From: Nageia nagi
Lineage: Eukaryota; Pinophyta
Reading direction: 5' to 3'
DNA length: 64,000 bases
Assembly (NCBI GenBank): GCA_050084985.1
Contig: JBITNC010000001.1
Location: 103,540,001 to 103,604,000, forward strand
In this document: positions 25,133 to 36,764 of the stretch, piece by piece
Layout of the letters: every line of letters starts with the position of its first letter
Position numbering within the stretch: position 1 is the stretch's first letter
Notes under the pieces: model-generated
What the model saw: only the letters and a program-made list of their open reading frames with translations
Database searches by the model: none
Told to the model about the DNA's origin: nothing
Position numbers and translations under genes: made by a program

Positions 25133-26802
25133 TGATTAATATTGTGTAATATCTTCACTTGCTACAATCTCAGCAATAGTATACTATGAATAGACTATCT
25201 ATGATAATTCGATCTACAAAGAAGGTTGATTCCTTATAGATTGGGAATAAATTATAAAGAATAAGTAACCATAAAGGAATCAAAGGTTAACAATGCAAGG
25301 AATAAAATAAAGATATAGAGTAATAAGGAATAAAGCAAATGGGTAGATCACTAGTCTAGCATGAGTTTTCACAGTGTGTGAAACCTTGGCAAGAATCTAG
25401 TGTAGCAGCCACGGAGCAAGCCTTTACTCTCTTAAATATTTCTCAACATACATTTTACCATGTAACAAACATAATTATTCCAATACATTACTATTATTAT
25501 TCAAGAAACATTAATCAATTGCCACAATATAACCATATTAAGAACAATTGTAATAAGTGTTAGGAAAGAAAGGTCAATATAGTATCATATTGCTAAGGAA
25601 ATAAAAGGTCTTTGAAAACACATACAAGGTGCAATAATAGGGATTCTAAACCATTTGAATTATTACTATATCTACTTATACAAAAATCAAAGTAACTATA
25701 ATGTAACTAAAAAGATCAAATGCTTACATAAAAATGCCTGAATAGGCTAGATCTTCTTTTCTGAAGTCTTCTTGATCAGTAGTTACATCTTCTAAATTTT
25801 TTTGACCATCTTCATCTTTCTTGAAATCCTCTATAATGATCTATAGATCTAGTGGGATTCACTATAATTGTTCTTGGTTTTATGGAAGTAAAAATCTATT
25901 TTAGAAGTTTTTGAGTGTTATTCCTATGGTTCTAGGATATTATAAGCTTTATTGGGCCTTTACTTTTATATCTACTTCTCTTTTAGAGTTGTATGGTCAT
26001 TTTATGGATGTTAATTTGTATACCAGGCCTTTTCTTCTTATTCCTTCTCTTAGGGTTTTATGTTGAATCAAAATGGAATTATGAATGCTCCTTGATGATG
26101 TCACTTATCCTTAGCCTAATGGTAAGAACAAAAATGGGACCTCTGCACTCCGTAGTATTTCCTTCAGGGTCATCTTCTACTTGGTTCATTTCTTCTCCAT
26201 TCTATCTTCTCTAGGGGCCGCACATCCTCTTAATGTTATCATTTCTCTTTGGGTCTAGTTATAAGACAAAAATGAAACTTTTGCACTTCAAGTGATGTCA
26301 CATCAGGAAATATCTTATACTTAGCCATTTTTACTCTACTTATTCCTAAGGTTGTTTGGTCAAGAAGACTTTGGAATTTTGAATTATTAATATGACATCA
26401 TCTTTTCTTGAGCTTGGAAGAAAGAACCAAAATAAAACCTTTGCACACTACAAACTCCTCTAATGACATCATTATCTCCTAAATTTGATTATAATTCAAA
26501 AATGAAACTTCACTACTTTGCATCACATCATGTCTTCCTAGATTTGAAAGAAAGAACCAAAATAAGACCTTCATACATTGCAAACTCCTCTAATGACATC
26601 ATCATCTCTTAGGTCTATTTATAAGACAAAAATGAAACTCCACTACTCCACATGATGTCATCCCTTCCTAGATTCCTTTATACTTAGCTTATTTTCATGT
26701 GAAAGGCTCCAAAATCTCCACAACTACAAAAGAATGCTTCAAACACATTGAATACACTATGGGGGTCTTCCTTAAAAATGTATAATTATATATAAGTATA
26801 CA
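25133..26802 (-). repeat. Left (3') LTR of inner element 2
   Basis: Plus-strand ends TGATTA...TATACA. It aligns with 36765-38420 throughout, for example TAACAAACATAATTATTCCA, TCTAATGACATCATCATCTC and CTTCAAACACATTGAATACA. It carries repeated TGATGTCA/TGACATCA words at about 26095-26670 and a repeat unit of about 123 bp there. By eye roughly one base in eight differs from the other LTR. Confidence 0.8.
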
Positions 26803-27044
26803 TTTTAGTGACTTTTGAGGGAAAATTTTGCCTTATCAAAAAACATTTTGGGCCCAAATAGGTAGAACACTTGAAAATATCACTTAACTATTATTAACTA
26901 CTACACTTTAGGCTAATTCTTTTGGATATTAGATAGATCATTCAATTGAAACTCAACCAAAGACATTGAATTAGATATATCATATGAAATTTGCCTATGA
27001 GTATAGATGAATTATTATAGATTAACTTTTATGTTTTCATAGTA
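26803..27044 (-). other. Short 3' untranslated part of inner element 2
   Basis: Between the extra ORF and the LTR. A purine-rich tract just before the LTR is expected here, but only a degenerate one is visible. Confidence 0.4.
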
Positions 27045-30000
27045 CTAGAAAAATTGTATTATATTTTTCTCATTGAATGAAGCTATTAAGCTATCGACAT
27101 CTAAACTATCCATGACAACCTCTTGTATTTTGCTTAAAAATTCTAAATCCAAGATGGCTATTTTATCTACCTTCCACAAAGTTGGTAACCCCAAAGACAC
27201 TATATCCTATAGTTCTCCTTTCAAAGAATCAATCTTGCTCTATCTTTTGACCAAGTTATTTTCTATACTATCATAGACTCCTTTCCCTTGCATAGGGTGA
27301 TTAATCCATGTTAATATCTCCATTCTAATCCCTAGATTTAAATCCTTTAATTGTTCATCATTTTTCTCAATTACCTTATTGGCATCCTCTATTAGTAGTT
27401 CATAGCTAGCTTTCTTCTTAAACACCTTAGCGCTAAGCTTGTTTAACCCTCTAGAGAAAATCACCACATGATTTTGAAATTGTATCATAATTTTCAAGTT
27501 TGGAGTGATTGACTTCTAGAATTTTTCTTTTATCTTTAGTACAAATACCTTATCTACTTTGTTTATATGGGAAAGCTATTGTAGTTGTGCCAAATTAGCA
27601 TTTAGAATACTAATGGTTGCATCATTTAATGAAAATTTAGTATATTTATTCATTAGCTCTTGGTACTTTACTGCAATGGTAGCTTCCTTCTTGCCTAGCT
27701 CTACCTTTTTTTTAGTAAGCACATCTTTCTTCACTAATGTATCAAATATAGGAGCATTGGAAAAAGCTTTATTCAACCCATAAATTTGATTATTTGTAGC
27801 TTTTAACTTGGAATTTTGAAGCTCTAGTTGCTTCTTGAGTGACTCATTAGACTTGAGCACCTTGTTATACTTAGCTTCTAGCTTGGTGGCCTTAGAAATA
27901 TTCAAGTTAACTATAGTGTACAATAACTCATTCTCATCTTACTTGGGCACATTGGCCAATTCTATGTTGATGCTTGTATTCATGTCCCTAAGGTCCTTAG
28001 TACCTTCTTAAGATTCATGGGCAACTACCATCTCCAAGACCTTGCTCTTATAGTCTAGGAAACTCTAGAGACTTACTAGATTTCTTGGAATAGAAATCTT
28101 CTTTAGTTACTTATCCATCCAAGTCTCCTAGTTGGCCTTCACCTATTGGTACTATTGCATTATCCCATCAATGGACACCTGCTACCTAGAAATAATGATA
28201 AATGGTGAATTGGGACTAAGGTCTTGCATTAGTGTTGACATGATTTGCATGGTCAGCATTAAAGGGCTAGCTTGGGTAGGGACCAAGATAAGATTTATGA
28301 TTGGATTTATTAGTGAAATTGGGTTTGCTAATGCTAGGGGAAATTGGGTGATGGGGTTCATAGATTATGTGGCTAAGGTGGAGAGTAGGGGTGGAAGTGC
28401 TTGAGGCATGACTGGTGTTGTTGCAGTTGATGTTGATGTAAATAGAGGGACTAGCAGTATGACAATAGGAAAAGGAGTTGGCATCAATATTATTGGTGCA
28501 ACTAATGAAGGATATGCAATTAGGATTAATTGAGAAATTGAAGTAGAAGTAGTAGAGTGACAAGAGTGCATACTGAATGTGAAGTGGCCTATTTGACATG
28601 CTTTTGTGACTACATGCCTTGAGGGCTAGGTAGAACCTTTTTCTTTGAAGAGTATACTTTCTTAGCCTTCTATGGAGAGCTCTCTAGAACATTATCTTCT
28701 GATGCTTAGGCTTGCTCTTCCTTTTGGCTACTTTATTCTTAATTAAAAGAGCCTTCATTTGATGAATCAACATCATTAGGGTGCTCTAAATGCCATATCT
28801 TTACAAATATGTCATCCATGTCTGACTCCAATGGTGGAAACATATTCTTGAATTCAATCCAATACTAATTAAAAGTTAATATTTTCTCTACTAACCACTT
28901 ATTGCTTTTAAGTTATTTTACCATGTTCTTCAAAATGCCATCCATTTTTGGATCATAATTCACTTTAATTTCATAAAAACTTAGCCAAGGCAAGAGTAGA
29001 TCCTAAATGACCATGGCTATTTGCATTAGGGCTTTGTTCTCTCCCTTGTTCCTCCATTTCTCAATTTTTGATCTCTGCTCAACCTTGAAACTTGGTAGGT
29101 TTAGTTGCAATTTCACTTGCTTTTAGAAGTAGTCCTCTTGATTGTACAACTAGTATTGATTCAGCCTCTTTAGCTTTAGAATAGTCACTTTTTTCTTCAA
29201 TAATTCACATCCTCCTCTGCCTTGAAGCACTAGATTGTTAATTTGATAGGGAATTGGGTAGATCCACCTTTTCTTGGTTGTAGTACCATATTTGGAATCT
29301 ATGTAGTCCAATTATTGGGCATACTCCATGCTGAAGACCCAATCTATCACATGTATGGGTAATAGAAAAGGAGTGCCAAAATACCCATATAATCAGATAA
29401 TAGTCCTATTATTTGGAAAATACCAATCTCTAATCTCACCTTAAGGTAGTCTCAAATAAGACCTATAAGCTTTTGATAGCTTGGTTTGTGCTGACCAAGG
29501 CTATGAATGGAACTAAGAAATGTTCTACAAATGAGTAATAACATCTTGAAGACATAATTTCTTCATTCTAATTATCCATGGATCTAACATCTTCATTACT
29601 ATTGATTTTTCTCAACTGTAAATTGATGAAAGAACTAGGGTTTTTATGGATGAAAATCCAAATTATGTATGATACATAAGCAAAATGGGAACCATCATCT
29701 ATAGCAATTAACAACTCTATGATACCATCTGAAATTACCATCAACTAGTCAAATATGGTAGGGTTAGAAGGATGAGAGATTCTATAGGCAAGGGCTAGTT
29801 GAGTGGGTGATGCAAGTTTATCAGTTTCTTCCCCCATCATTATCCCAATCATAAACAAAAGCATCTGAAGGTGCTAAGAGAAAAGAGATATAGGGACATC
29901 TATTTGTGGGAATTCCATGAAATCTATGGTAGAACATTTCTTCATCTAGTCTACAACCTTCAAGTTCATTGTGGGGAAAGGTCTCATATTAGGATCTAAT

Positions 30001-30350
30001 AAAATAGGGATTGTTTGAGATGTAGGTGGTTTGAAAGTAGCTACAATGGCTTGGGGAGTCAAATTCAAAACTATCTTACACTGTAAGTCCCTAACTACCT
30101 TGTTTGATGGGTCAAAGGATCCCTTTATCAATTCAATTAGCTCTAGGTGAGGAAGACATCTATGTGGGATGAAGTACATCAAGCCAAATACCATGGGTGA
30201 ATATGCAATATGATTAAAACTAAAAAATGGACACTTACCTTCAACTATGCCCTTTGGATTCTTATTTTTTGTAGTGATTTCGGTATCCCATAATAGCTCC
30301 ATGGAGTTGGTGAACTTCAAATTCTTACCATGAGTGCAAGAAATTTAAAT
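27045..30350 (-). pseudogene. Unrecognised extra ORF of inner element 2 (about 1,100 codons, coiled coil)
   Basis: A decayed reading frame on the element's own strand, downstream of integrase. The readable segments at 30320-29946, 28571-28365, 27923-27576 and 27497-27240 all fall in the same frame, which closes with a TAG at 27047-27045, so they belong to one protein of about 1,100 residues. The N-terminal part has a folded-domain look (CPFFSFNHIAYSPMVFGLMY, HRCLPHLELIELIKGSFD). The middle is rich in Pro, Ser and Thr. The C-terminal third is Lys/Glu/Leu-rich with heptad character (SNESLKKQLELQNSKLK, KKKVELGKKEATI), which predicts a coiled coil. I do not recognise the family. Extra ORFs after pol are known in some Tat/Ogre-like elements, and this is best described as one. 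Stops at many former Gln codons show it is dead. Confidence 0.65.
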
Positions 30351-30771
30351 TGCTTTAAAACATTGAAACTACTCATGAATATTGATTCTCTTTCTATAAC
30401 AATGCTTTCAAACTTCTCATTTTTTAGAGAACTTGGATATTGGATGATCTAAACTTGGAAACTTTGTTTGCTATAGAAAAATTTGTGCTTAACTAAAACC
30501 AATTACTTGGGGATATAGAGTTTATCATGAATGCCTTCAAATGTTCACATGAGTAATGTATTTATATTTTCATTAAATATTAATTATGTATACTCCCTTA
30601 TTTAGTATTATTTGCATAATTTAATGATTAAGCCAACTTTATTAAATGCTAAATGACTTTGTTACAAACTAGGACCTTAGAATAATAAATAAAATAAATG
30701 CATAAAGCAAACACACTCCAAAATATTTACAATATTCACAAGGTAATCCATATCCATTTCAACTTAATTCC
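30351..30771 (-). other. Spacer between integrase and extra ORF
   Basis: About 420 bp without a recognisable frame; could hold a splice site or promoter for the extra ORF, but none can be shown. Confidence 0.35.
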
Positions 30772-31930
30772 CTACCCACATGGGTTGATAATGCATAAAA
30801 GTTGGTCATTTACTGTAATTGGTAATTCATTCTTATCAAGCTTGGCCAATACGAAGGCATTCTTAATTGGTAATTCATGCTTGTCAAGCTTGGCCAATAC
30901 AAATGCATTCTTAGCAATACATTTTGCTATTATATAAGGCTTAGACCATAATGATTCAAACTTCTTATGCTTTCCTAGCTTTTCCCTATCCTCATCCCAT
31001 TTTAGAACCAACTCTCCTTCTTTGAAACTTTTCAATGATGCTTTTCAGCTATCAAACCATTTCTTTATAATTCTACTCCTTTGTAAATTGATATAAGCAT
31101 TTTTTGAGGATTCCTCAAGATACAATAGTTCATTCATCTAAACTTCTAATAATAATTCAAACTCACCACTATATTCTTGAACAATCCTTAGAGTCAGGAG
31201 CTCTATGTGATTGGGCAATTGGGCCCTTTTTCCATATAAAAGCATATAAAGACTAGTTTTGATTGAAGATTTAATGGTAATCCTATTTTCCCAAAAGGCC
31301 CAATCTAGCTTCTCATGCCATGGATGGGGATTATCCTCCATTATTCTTTTCAATATTCTTACAAGGTTTTTGTTAGTAGATTTAGTGAATTCATTTCCTT
31401 GAGGATAATAATTCAATGAAGCTTTCTAGTAAATACCATACTTCAAAATAAACACTTGAATACTTTAGTTCCAAGGAAAGCTAGACCATTATCAAATATA
31501 ATTGTTTAGGGGATGCCATACCTGGTTATTAGTTTTTCAATGAACTTGATAATGGTTTTTGGATCTACTTCTCTAACAGCTTTAGCTTCCAACCATGTGG
31601 TAAAATAATTAGTTGTAGTGAAAATAAATTTGTTTGATTAAAGAATTAGGATTAATAACCCTAATGAAATCCAACCCCCATTGTTGGAAGGGTTCTTCTA
31701 CAATAATTGGTTAAATGGTAGAGCTACATTTCTCCTTCAACCTACAAATTTTTGATATTTCTCATAGCTTTTGGCTTTTGCAAACACCTCTTTGAACATG
31801 GTAGGCCAATAATAACATGCTTGTACAATTTTGCCTACTATAGTATAGCTGGAATAATGTCCTCCAAAAACCCCAAAATGGAACTCCTTGATTAATTGGG
31901 TGATTTTGGATGAAGGCACTCACCTTAATA
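30772..31930 (-). pseudogene. Integrase of inner element 2
   Basis: Zinc-binding part at 31919-31737: EFHFGVFGGHYSSYT and CYYWPTMFKEV keep the two His, but the Cys pair is lost (KSYEKYQKF). Core at about 31680-31138: a TTWLEAKAV block, FDNGLAF near 31500 and NYYPQGNEF near 31410, where the catalytic Glu context is altered. C-terminal part at 31035-30772: FKEGELVLKWDEDREKLGKH and WSKPYIIAK, the GD/E-L-VLK and W-GPY-blocks. Inside this last part a segment of about 48 bp is tandemly duplicated (NAFVLAKLDKHELPI, then NAFVLAKLDKNELPI). Stops and frame changes throughout. Confidence 0.75.
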
Positions 31931-32039
31931 ATACCTTCTCATGGTCTCTTTTGTAGAGAGATTGATCTATCTCCATATAGTTTTGGGCATGAATCTTAAA
32001 TCTCCTTCTTTATGAAACATTGAGATGCGAAGGCAATTT

Positions 32040-33640
32040 TTTGATCTAGAAGTACTTACCCAACTAAGACATCCAATCTTCTACTTCATCATTAGGAATT
32101 GCATCTAAATCTTCCTATTCCATGAAATACATAATTCTTTCTCCTTGATCCATTTTGGTTACTAGTTGTTTACAAAGAGCTATTCCTATTATAAGCTTGG
32201 TAGGGTGAATCTCTACATCATATTTAAGAATTTTAGAGATCCATGTGGGTCTTTCCTCACCCATCTCACCTTGCATAATATAAGACTTGACATTTGGATG
32301 AATAGTTAGGACCAATATTTTACTTTAAGCTACATAATGTTTCAACTTGCTAAGGGCTTTCATGATTGCTAACACTTGTTTTTTGATGAAAGTATACTTT
32401 TCTTCATAGCTATTCATAGTTTGATTGAAGAAAGCAATAGGATGTTCATCATTGTTGTCATGTTTCTATGTTAACACAGTAGCAACACTTACCTAGGAAC
32501 CATATGCATATAATATGAATTCTTTGTTAAAATTTGGTTTTTTTAATATTGAAGCTTTGGTTATTGCTAATTTGATTTGTACAAAAGCCAGCATCCCTTC
32601 TTCATTCCATACAAAATATGCATTTTTTTTAACATTGCAGTAATAAGTCTAATGATACCTAAGAAATCATCAATACATCTTCTCACAAAGTTGATTTGTC
32701 CTAGAAAATACTCCAATGCTTTTTTGTTAGAAGGCAAAGATAGTGTATTAATAGCTTTAACTCTATTTGGATCAATTGACCATACTTCTTTGGAAATGAC
32801 ATGACCCAAGAGTTTGCCTTCATTTACTACAAAGATAGACTTTTGATTAATGGAGATTCCAAAACTCTTACATTTCATAAAATCCTATTCTAGATGTTGA
32901 ATATGGTCTTCTTTCTTATGTGAGAATATAGTAATATCATATATATATACCAATATGTTTTTATTTATCAAATCCTCGAAAGCATGATCCATTGCTCTTT
33001 GGAAAGTGGCTCTAACATTAGACAACCCAAAAGACATTCTTTGAAAAGCAAAAGTTTCCCATTTTGTGATAAAGGTAGTTTTGAATTCATCTTCATTATT
33101 CACCCATATTTGAATGTATTTGGAGAAACCATCTATCATGGTGAAGCATTTTGCTCTAGCTACAATGTTGAATATCTGTTCCATTATGGGCAAAGGATAA
33201 TGATCTTTTAAGGAAACCCTATTCAAACCTCTAGAATCTACACATAGCTAAATTTCTCCATTCTTTTTCCTGATAGGTACCAAGTTAGTCACCCATGTAG
33301 AATGCTTTATGGGATAAATTATACCAGCTTTGTACAACTTTAGTATTTCTTATTTCATGGCAAGCTCTATCTTAAGATTAACAAGCCTTTGTTTTTGTCT
33401 TACAAGTTTAGCATCTTCAATTAATTCAATAGTATATTGGATTATAGATTTATCAAACACCTTTAAATCCTCATAAGACCAAGCAATTATATTAGCATAA
33501 ACTTTGCACAATTGTATGATTTGCTCAATTTCTTGAATGATGTTGCATGTACCAACTTTAATAATTTTTATAGGAAATATTTCATATTATCTAAAGTTGT
33601 TAGGATTTATGTTAATAACTCTTCTTTTAGCCAAATCCTT
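32040..33640 (-). pseudogene. Reverse transcriptase and RNase H of inner element 2
   Basis: RT begins near 33640 with IIAWSYEDL and continues with KLYKAGIIYPIKHSTWVTNL, LNRVSLKDHYPLPIMEQIF, MIDGFSKYIQI and MSFGLSNVRATFQRAM. The catalytic motif reads YIYDITIF, so the first Asp of Y-x-D-D is Tyr. RNase H follows at about 32560-32100 (SYEEKYTFIKKQVLAIM and a KYDVEIHPTKLIIG block, with the usual order). The wording (SLKDHYPLP rather than ACPKDDFPLP) sets this element apart from the other Tat elements in the window. Confidence 0.8.
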
Positions 33641-33805
33641 TCTATCAAATAACCCATCAAGTAGAATAAGATCCTTTAAAATGGTGTTATTATTCAATTA
33701 AATCACATCCTATTCCCTGAAACAATCTAGATCTTTCTCTCCAATAGCATGACACATAGAATATTACAATACGAACTAATTGATTTGAGTTTCATCTCAA
33801 AAAAC

Positions 33806-34290
33806 CTACCAAAATAAGTCATTATCTACAATAGAGGGTCTAAAAATGAGTAGAACTCTCTTTCTCCAAAACCAATCATTTGTGGGATCAAAACTGGCTC
33901 CCATTTGAGCTAAAGCATTAGCTTCAAAATTGAACTTTCTTGGGATTGACTGTATATGTAGTGCTTTAAATTTTTTAAATAAATCCCATACCCTATTTAT
34001 ATAAGATTTCAGATAATGATGCTTCACAAAACATTTTCTTGTAACCTGATTCACCACTAATTTTGAGTCTCCTCTAATTATAAAGCATTCAATCTTCATT
34101 TTTATTACTTATTCTAAATCAAGACAAAGGGCTTCATATTTGGATGAATTATTGGTGCACAACCATGTAAGTATGTATGAAAACTTATGGAACTTTTTAG
34201 TAGGATCAATCAATCTATTCCAATTCTTGATCCATTTTTGGATCTAACTCCATCAAAGAACATTTCCCAAATATTACCTTTTCTGAAGTC
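33806..34290 (-). pseudogene. Archaeal-type RNase H upstream of RT in inner element 2
   Basis: Second-type RNase H with its catalytic residues readable: WEMFFDGVRSKNGS near 34270 (Asp), SSKYEALCLDLE near 34135 (Glu) and IIRGDSKLVVNQVTRK near 34080 (Asp), then IPRKFNFEANALAQMG, where the last Asp is Asn. One frameshift lies near 34200. On the element's strand it precedes the RT (from 33640), whereas in inner element 1 and the outer element the same domain follows the RT/RNase H block. No copy is seen between RNase H and integrase here. Confidence 0.75.
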
Positions 34291-34690
34291 CTCAGTAGTG
34301 ATTTTGGTTATGAAAGAATTTGGTTCCATCAAATATTAATTCTTAAAGTCCACATCATGGATTATGTTGAGCATATTCATAGAATAAGGGTCCTTAATCT
34401 ACAATTCTTCTAGTAACTAATCTATCTCCTCCAATTGACTCAATACTACATTAAATTCCTCTTTGTTTTGTTCAATATGCACATCAACAATCTTTTCATT
34501 ATCTTGTCTAACCCTCTTGTCCCCATAAGGAATTAGATAATGAGTATAGTCCATTACTAGATAACCTCCTATCTTGGTGATGACCTCTCAAGATAGACAT
34601 AACCCAAATAAAGGAGGTAGTTCAACCACTACAATTTCTTATGTAATAACCATAGAAGGACACTTGTGCAATTTCATAACTATATCTTTA
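34291..34690 (-). other. Protease-aRNH spacer
   Basis: Acidic, stop-containing linker with no motif recognised. Confidence 0.35.
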
Positions 34691-34699
34691 AGAACACCA

Positions 34700-35100
34700 A
34701 CAATTTTGATCGATATTGAATCTAATTATAGTAATCTTATAGATGTCCTTGTAAGGGGTAATCCCATGACATCACATACTTCTTTAGGCATGATAGTAGT
34801 GGCTACTTTGGAGTCAAGCAGACAATTATGTAACACATACCCTTCAATTTCTAAAGTCATATAGAAAGTTGGGGGCTTATTTTTTCCCATTATTAGATAC
34901 TTAAATGTTTGAAACAATTTAAATACCCTATCCAGTCCTTCATTTAATGCAATTAAGGCTATTCTCAATAAGTCAATGTGCTTAGGAATCTTTAATGCAT
35001 CAAACAAAGACACTCTAACTAGGGTTCTTTTTAATTCCTCAATAATATTGAAATTAGGAATATGTTGAGACTTACTATATTTATCTACAAATTTTTGTTG
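34700..35100 (-). pseudogene. Aspartic protease of inner element 2
   Basis: LIMGKNKPPTFYMTLEIEGY, then LLDSKVATTIMPKEVCDVMG. The latter stands for the active-site block L-D-G/S-G-A-x-x-x-IMP-x-x-V; the catalytic Asp is present, but the following Gly-Ala is changed to Lys-Val. IPKHIDLLRIAL upstream fits the usual pre-protease segment. Confidence 0.65.
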
Positions 35101-35549
35101 GAATTATTAAGTATTATCCCTCCTCTAGTGTCTGGTGAATGAAGGGAATCATAATTTTTGGATGATCTAGTCACTAACCTCATCAATTTTAAGCATATGT
35201 TTATCTTCTAGAATTGATAATTTATGAGGTAAAACTTCTTTTGAAAATGCTTTGTCTCTAGAACTAGCAGTAACATCAACTTTCTTGACAATCACTAGAT
35301 CCTAGTTCTTTTGGGGTTCAAACTTTGTATCCTAATAATTTGATACATATGGCCTCTTTGCAGACCTTGTATCCATAGCAAAGATATCAACATAATATGG
35401 AACAAAATTCATTAGAATGATATTTCAACTTACATCATTAGTCATATTGAGAAGAGAAATTCCCCTATTCTTTGACACATATTTTTGATACTAATAGATG
35501 GGATAGGATGTTTTCTCATGAGCATTATTACAAGCTAGGCGTAAGCTCA
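35101..35549 (-). other. Gag-protease linker of inner element 2
   Basis: Stop-rich linker; no zinc knuckle recognised. Confidence 0.35.
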
Positions 35550-36513
35550 TAACTTGTCCAAAAGGAGAGACTTGATCCATATTTTTTGCTAAAACATGCT
35601 AATTTTAAAACTTTTCAATAGCTGTATATGGGAATATTCTAGCATTGTTCTATCTACTCAAAAGAGTAATTTGGTTAGCCATGTTTTGACCCAAGACTTT
35701 CAATTCTTGGATCACATTTTATGTTAGTACTACCTTATTTACTCTGTACTGAGGTGGAGTAGGTAAAGCCAAAGTTGCTCTTGGGGCAAGAAAGGCTAGA
35801 GGAAATTGTTGCATAGGAGTAGGAATACTAGCTAGAGGTAGGGCCATATAGATTCTTTGAGGGTTTAATACTTGATTTTGATGTAATATTAGAAAGTATG
35901 GCATAGGCATTTGGCTTGGTAGTTTTCCTATAGAGATGAGATAAGCTTTAGCAAATGCTACTTGCCTATAAATTTTTGGAAATGTATTAACATCAAAATT
36001 TTAAATTTGCAATGAAAGATTTGGAGGGAAGGCCCTTAGGTAATACATCAATGATTGAGATTTTTGAGGCTTAACTAACATTAAAACTTTCTTCCAAGAC
36101 TTCTGATACCTAATGTTGATATTCAAAATGTTATCCTATTCATATCTCTTGATATAAGTGAATTACGTTAATAAGGAGAAAGGATATCCTACTTCATTGA
36201 ATTCTAAAATAAAGAGGTCTACTAATTAGGCCCACAAAGTAACAGATTTGCTAGTAAGGCCTCGATACCAATTAAGGACCTTACCCTTAAATGACTACAC
36301 TACCAGTCTCACCATAACATCTTCATGCTAAATATTATGAATCTTAGCCAGGCTAGCTACATCCACATAGTGCTCATAAGATATTTTCTCTATCATTGCA
36401 TCAAACTCTAGTAAAGGTTTAAAAACACCAACTAGGATATCATGTAAACCAGCTAAGGCTATGGGTACCCCATTATCCCATGCAAGATAGATATTCAGAG
36501 CTGCATTAGCCAT
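35550..36513 (-). pseudogene. gag of inner element 2
   Basis: Begins at MANAALNIYLAWDNGVPIAL near 36513. A Gag core with a WYRGL-type Trp-Tyr lies near 36270, and the recognisable FNEVGYPFSLL follows near 36200. A long Pro/Gln/Leu/Met-rich tail at 35910-35719 (TPMQQFPLAFLAPRATLALP) follows. No Cys-His knuckle is seen. Identification rests on place and on the Gag-core pattern. Confidence 0.6.
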
Positions 36514-36764
36514 GTTTGGGAGATAAAAAGGTACTAGTTTATATGAAGTTACTTAAGTACTGATATTACTCAAAGATTTAGACTTAATCAAGGTCTTTCT
36601 CTTTGGAACACCAAGTTCTTTAAATTTTGGAACTTCTTTTGTTGCCTTAGATTTAGATCTTATCCACATACACTTTAATAGCAACATAAAACTATGAGTT
36701 CTAAAAATAAAATGATGATTGTAAAAGATTTAGTTGTATAGGTGTGCCAAAAAATATATACTAT
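36514..36764 (-). other. Leader of inner element 2
   Basis: Between LTR and gag. On the minus strand TGGCACACC occurs about 16 nt after the proposed LTR end and could be a primer-binding site, but the distance is longer than usual. Confidence 0.35.

Noticed and set aside
28132-28404. 90-codon plus-strand frame rich in Gly, Ile and Met
   Set aside because: Complement of the Pro/Ser/Thr-rich part of the extra ORF on the minus strand, which shares its frame with long flanking segments.
36720-36764. Definite primer-binding site for inner element 2
   Set aside because: TGGCACACC lies about 16 nt from the LTR end on the minus strand, further than usual, and no tRNA could be matched.
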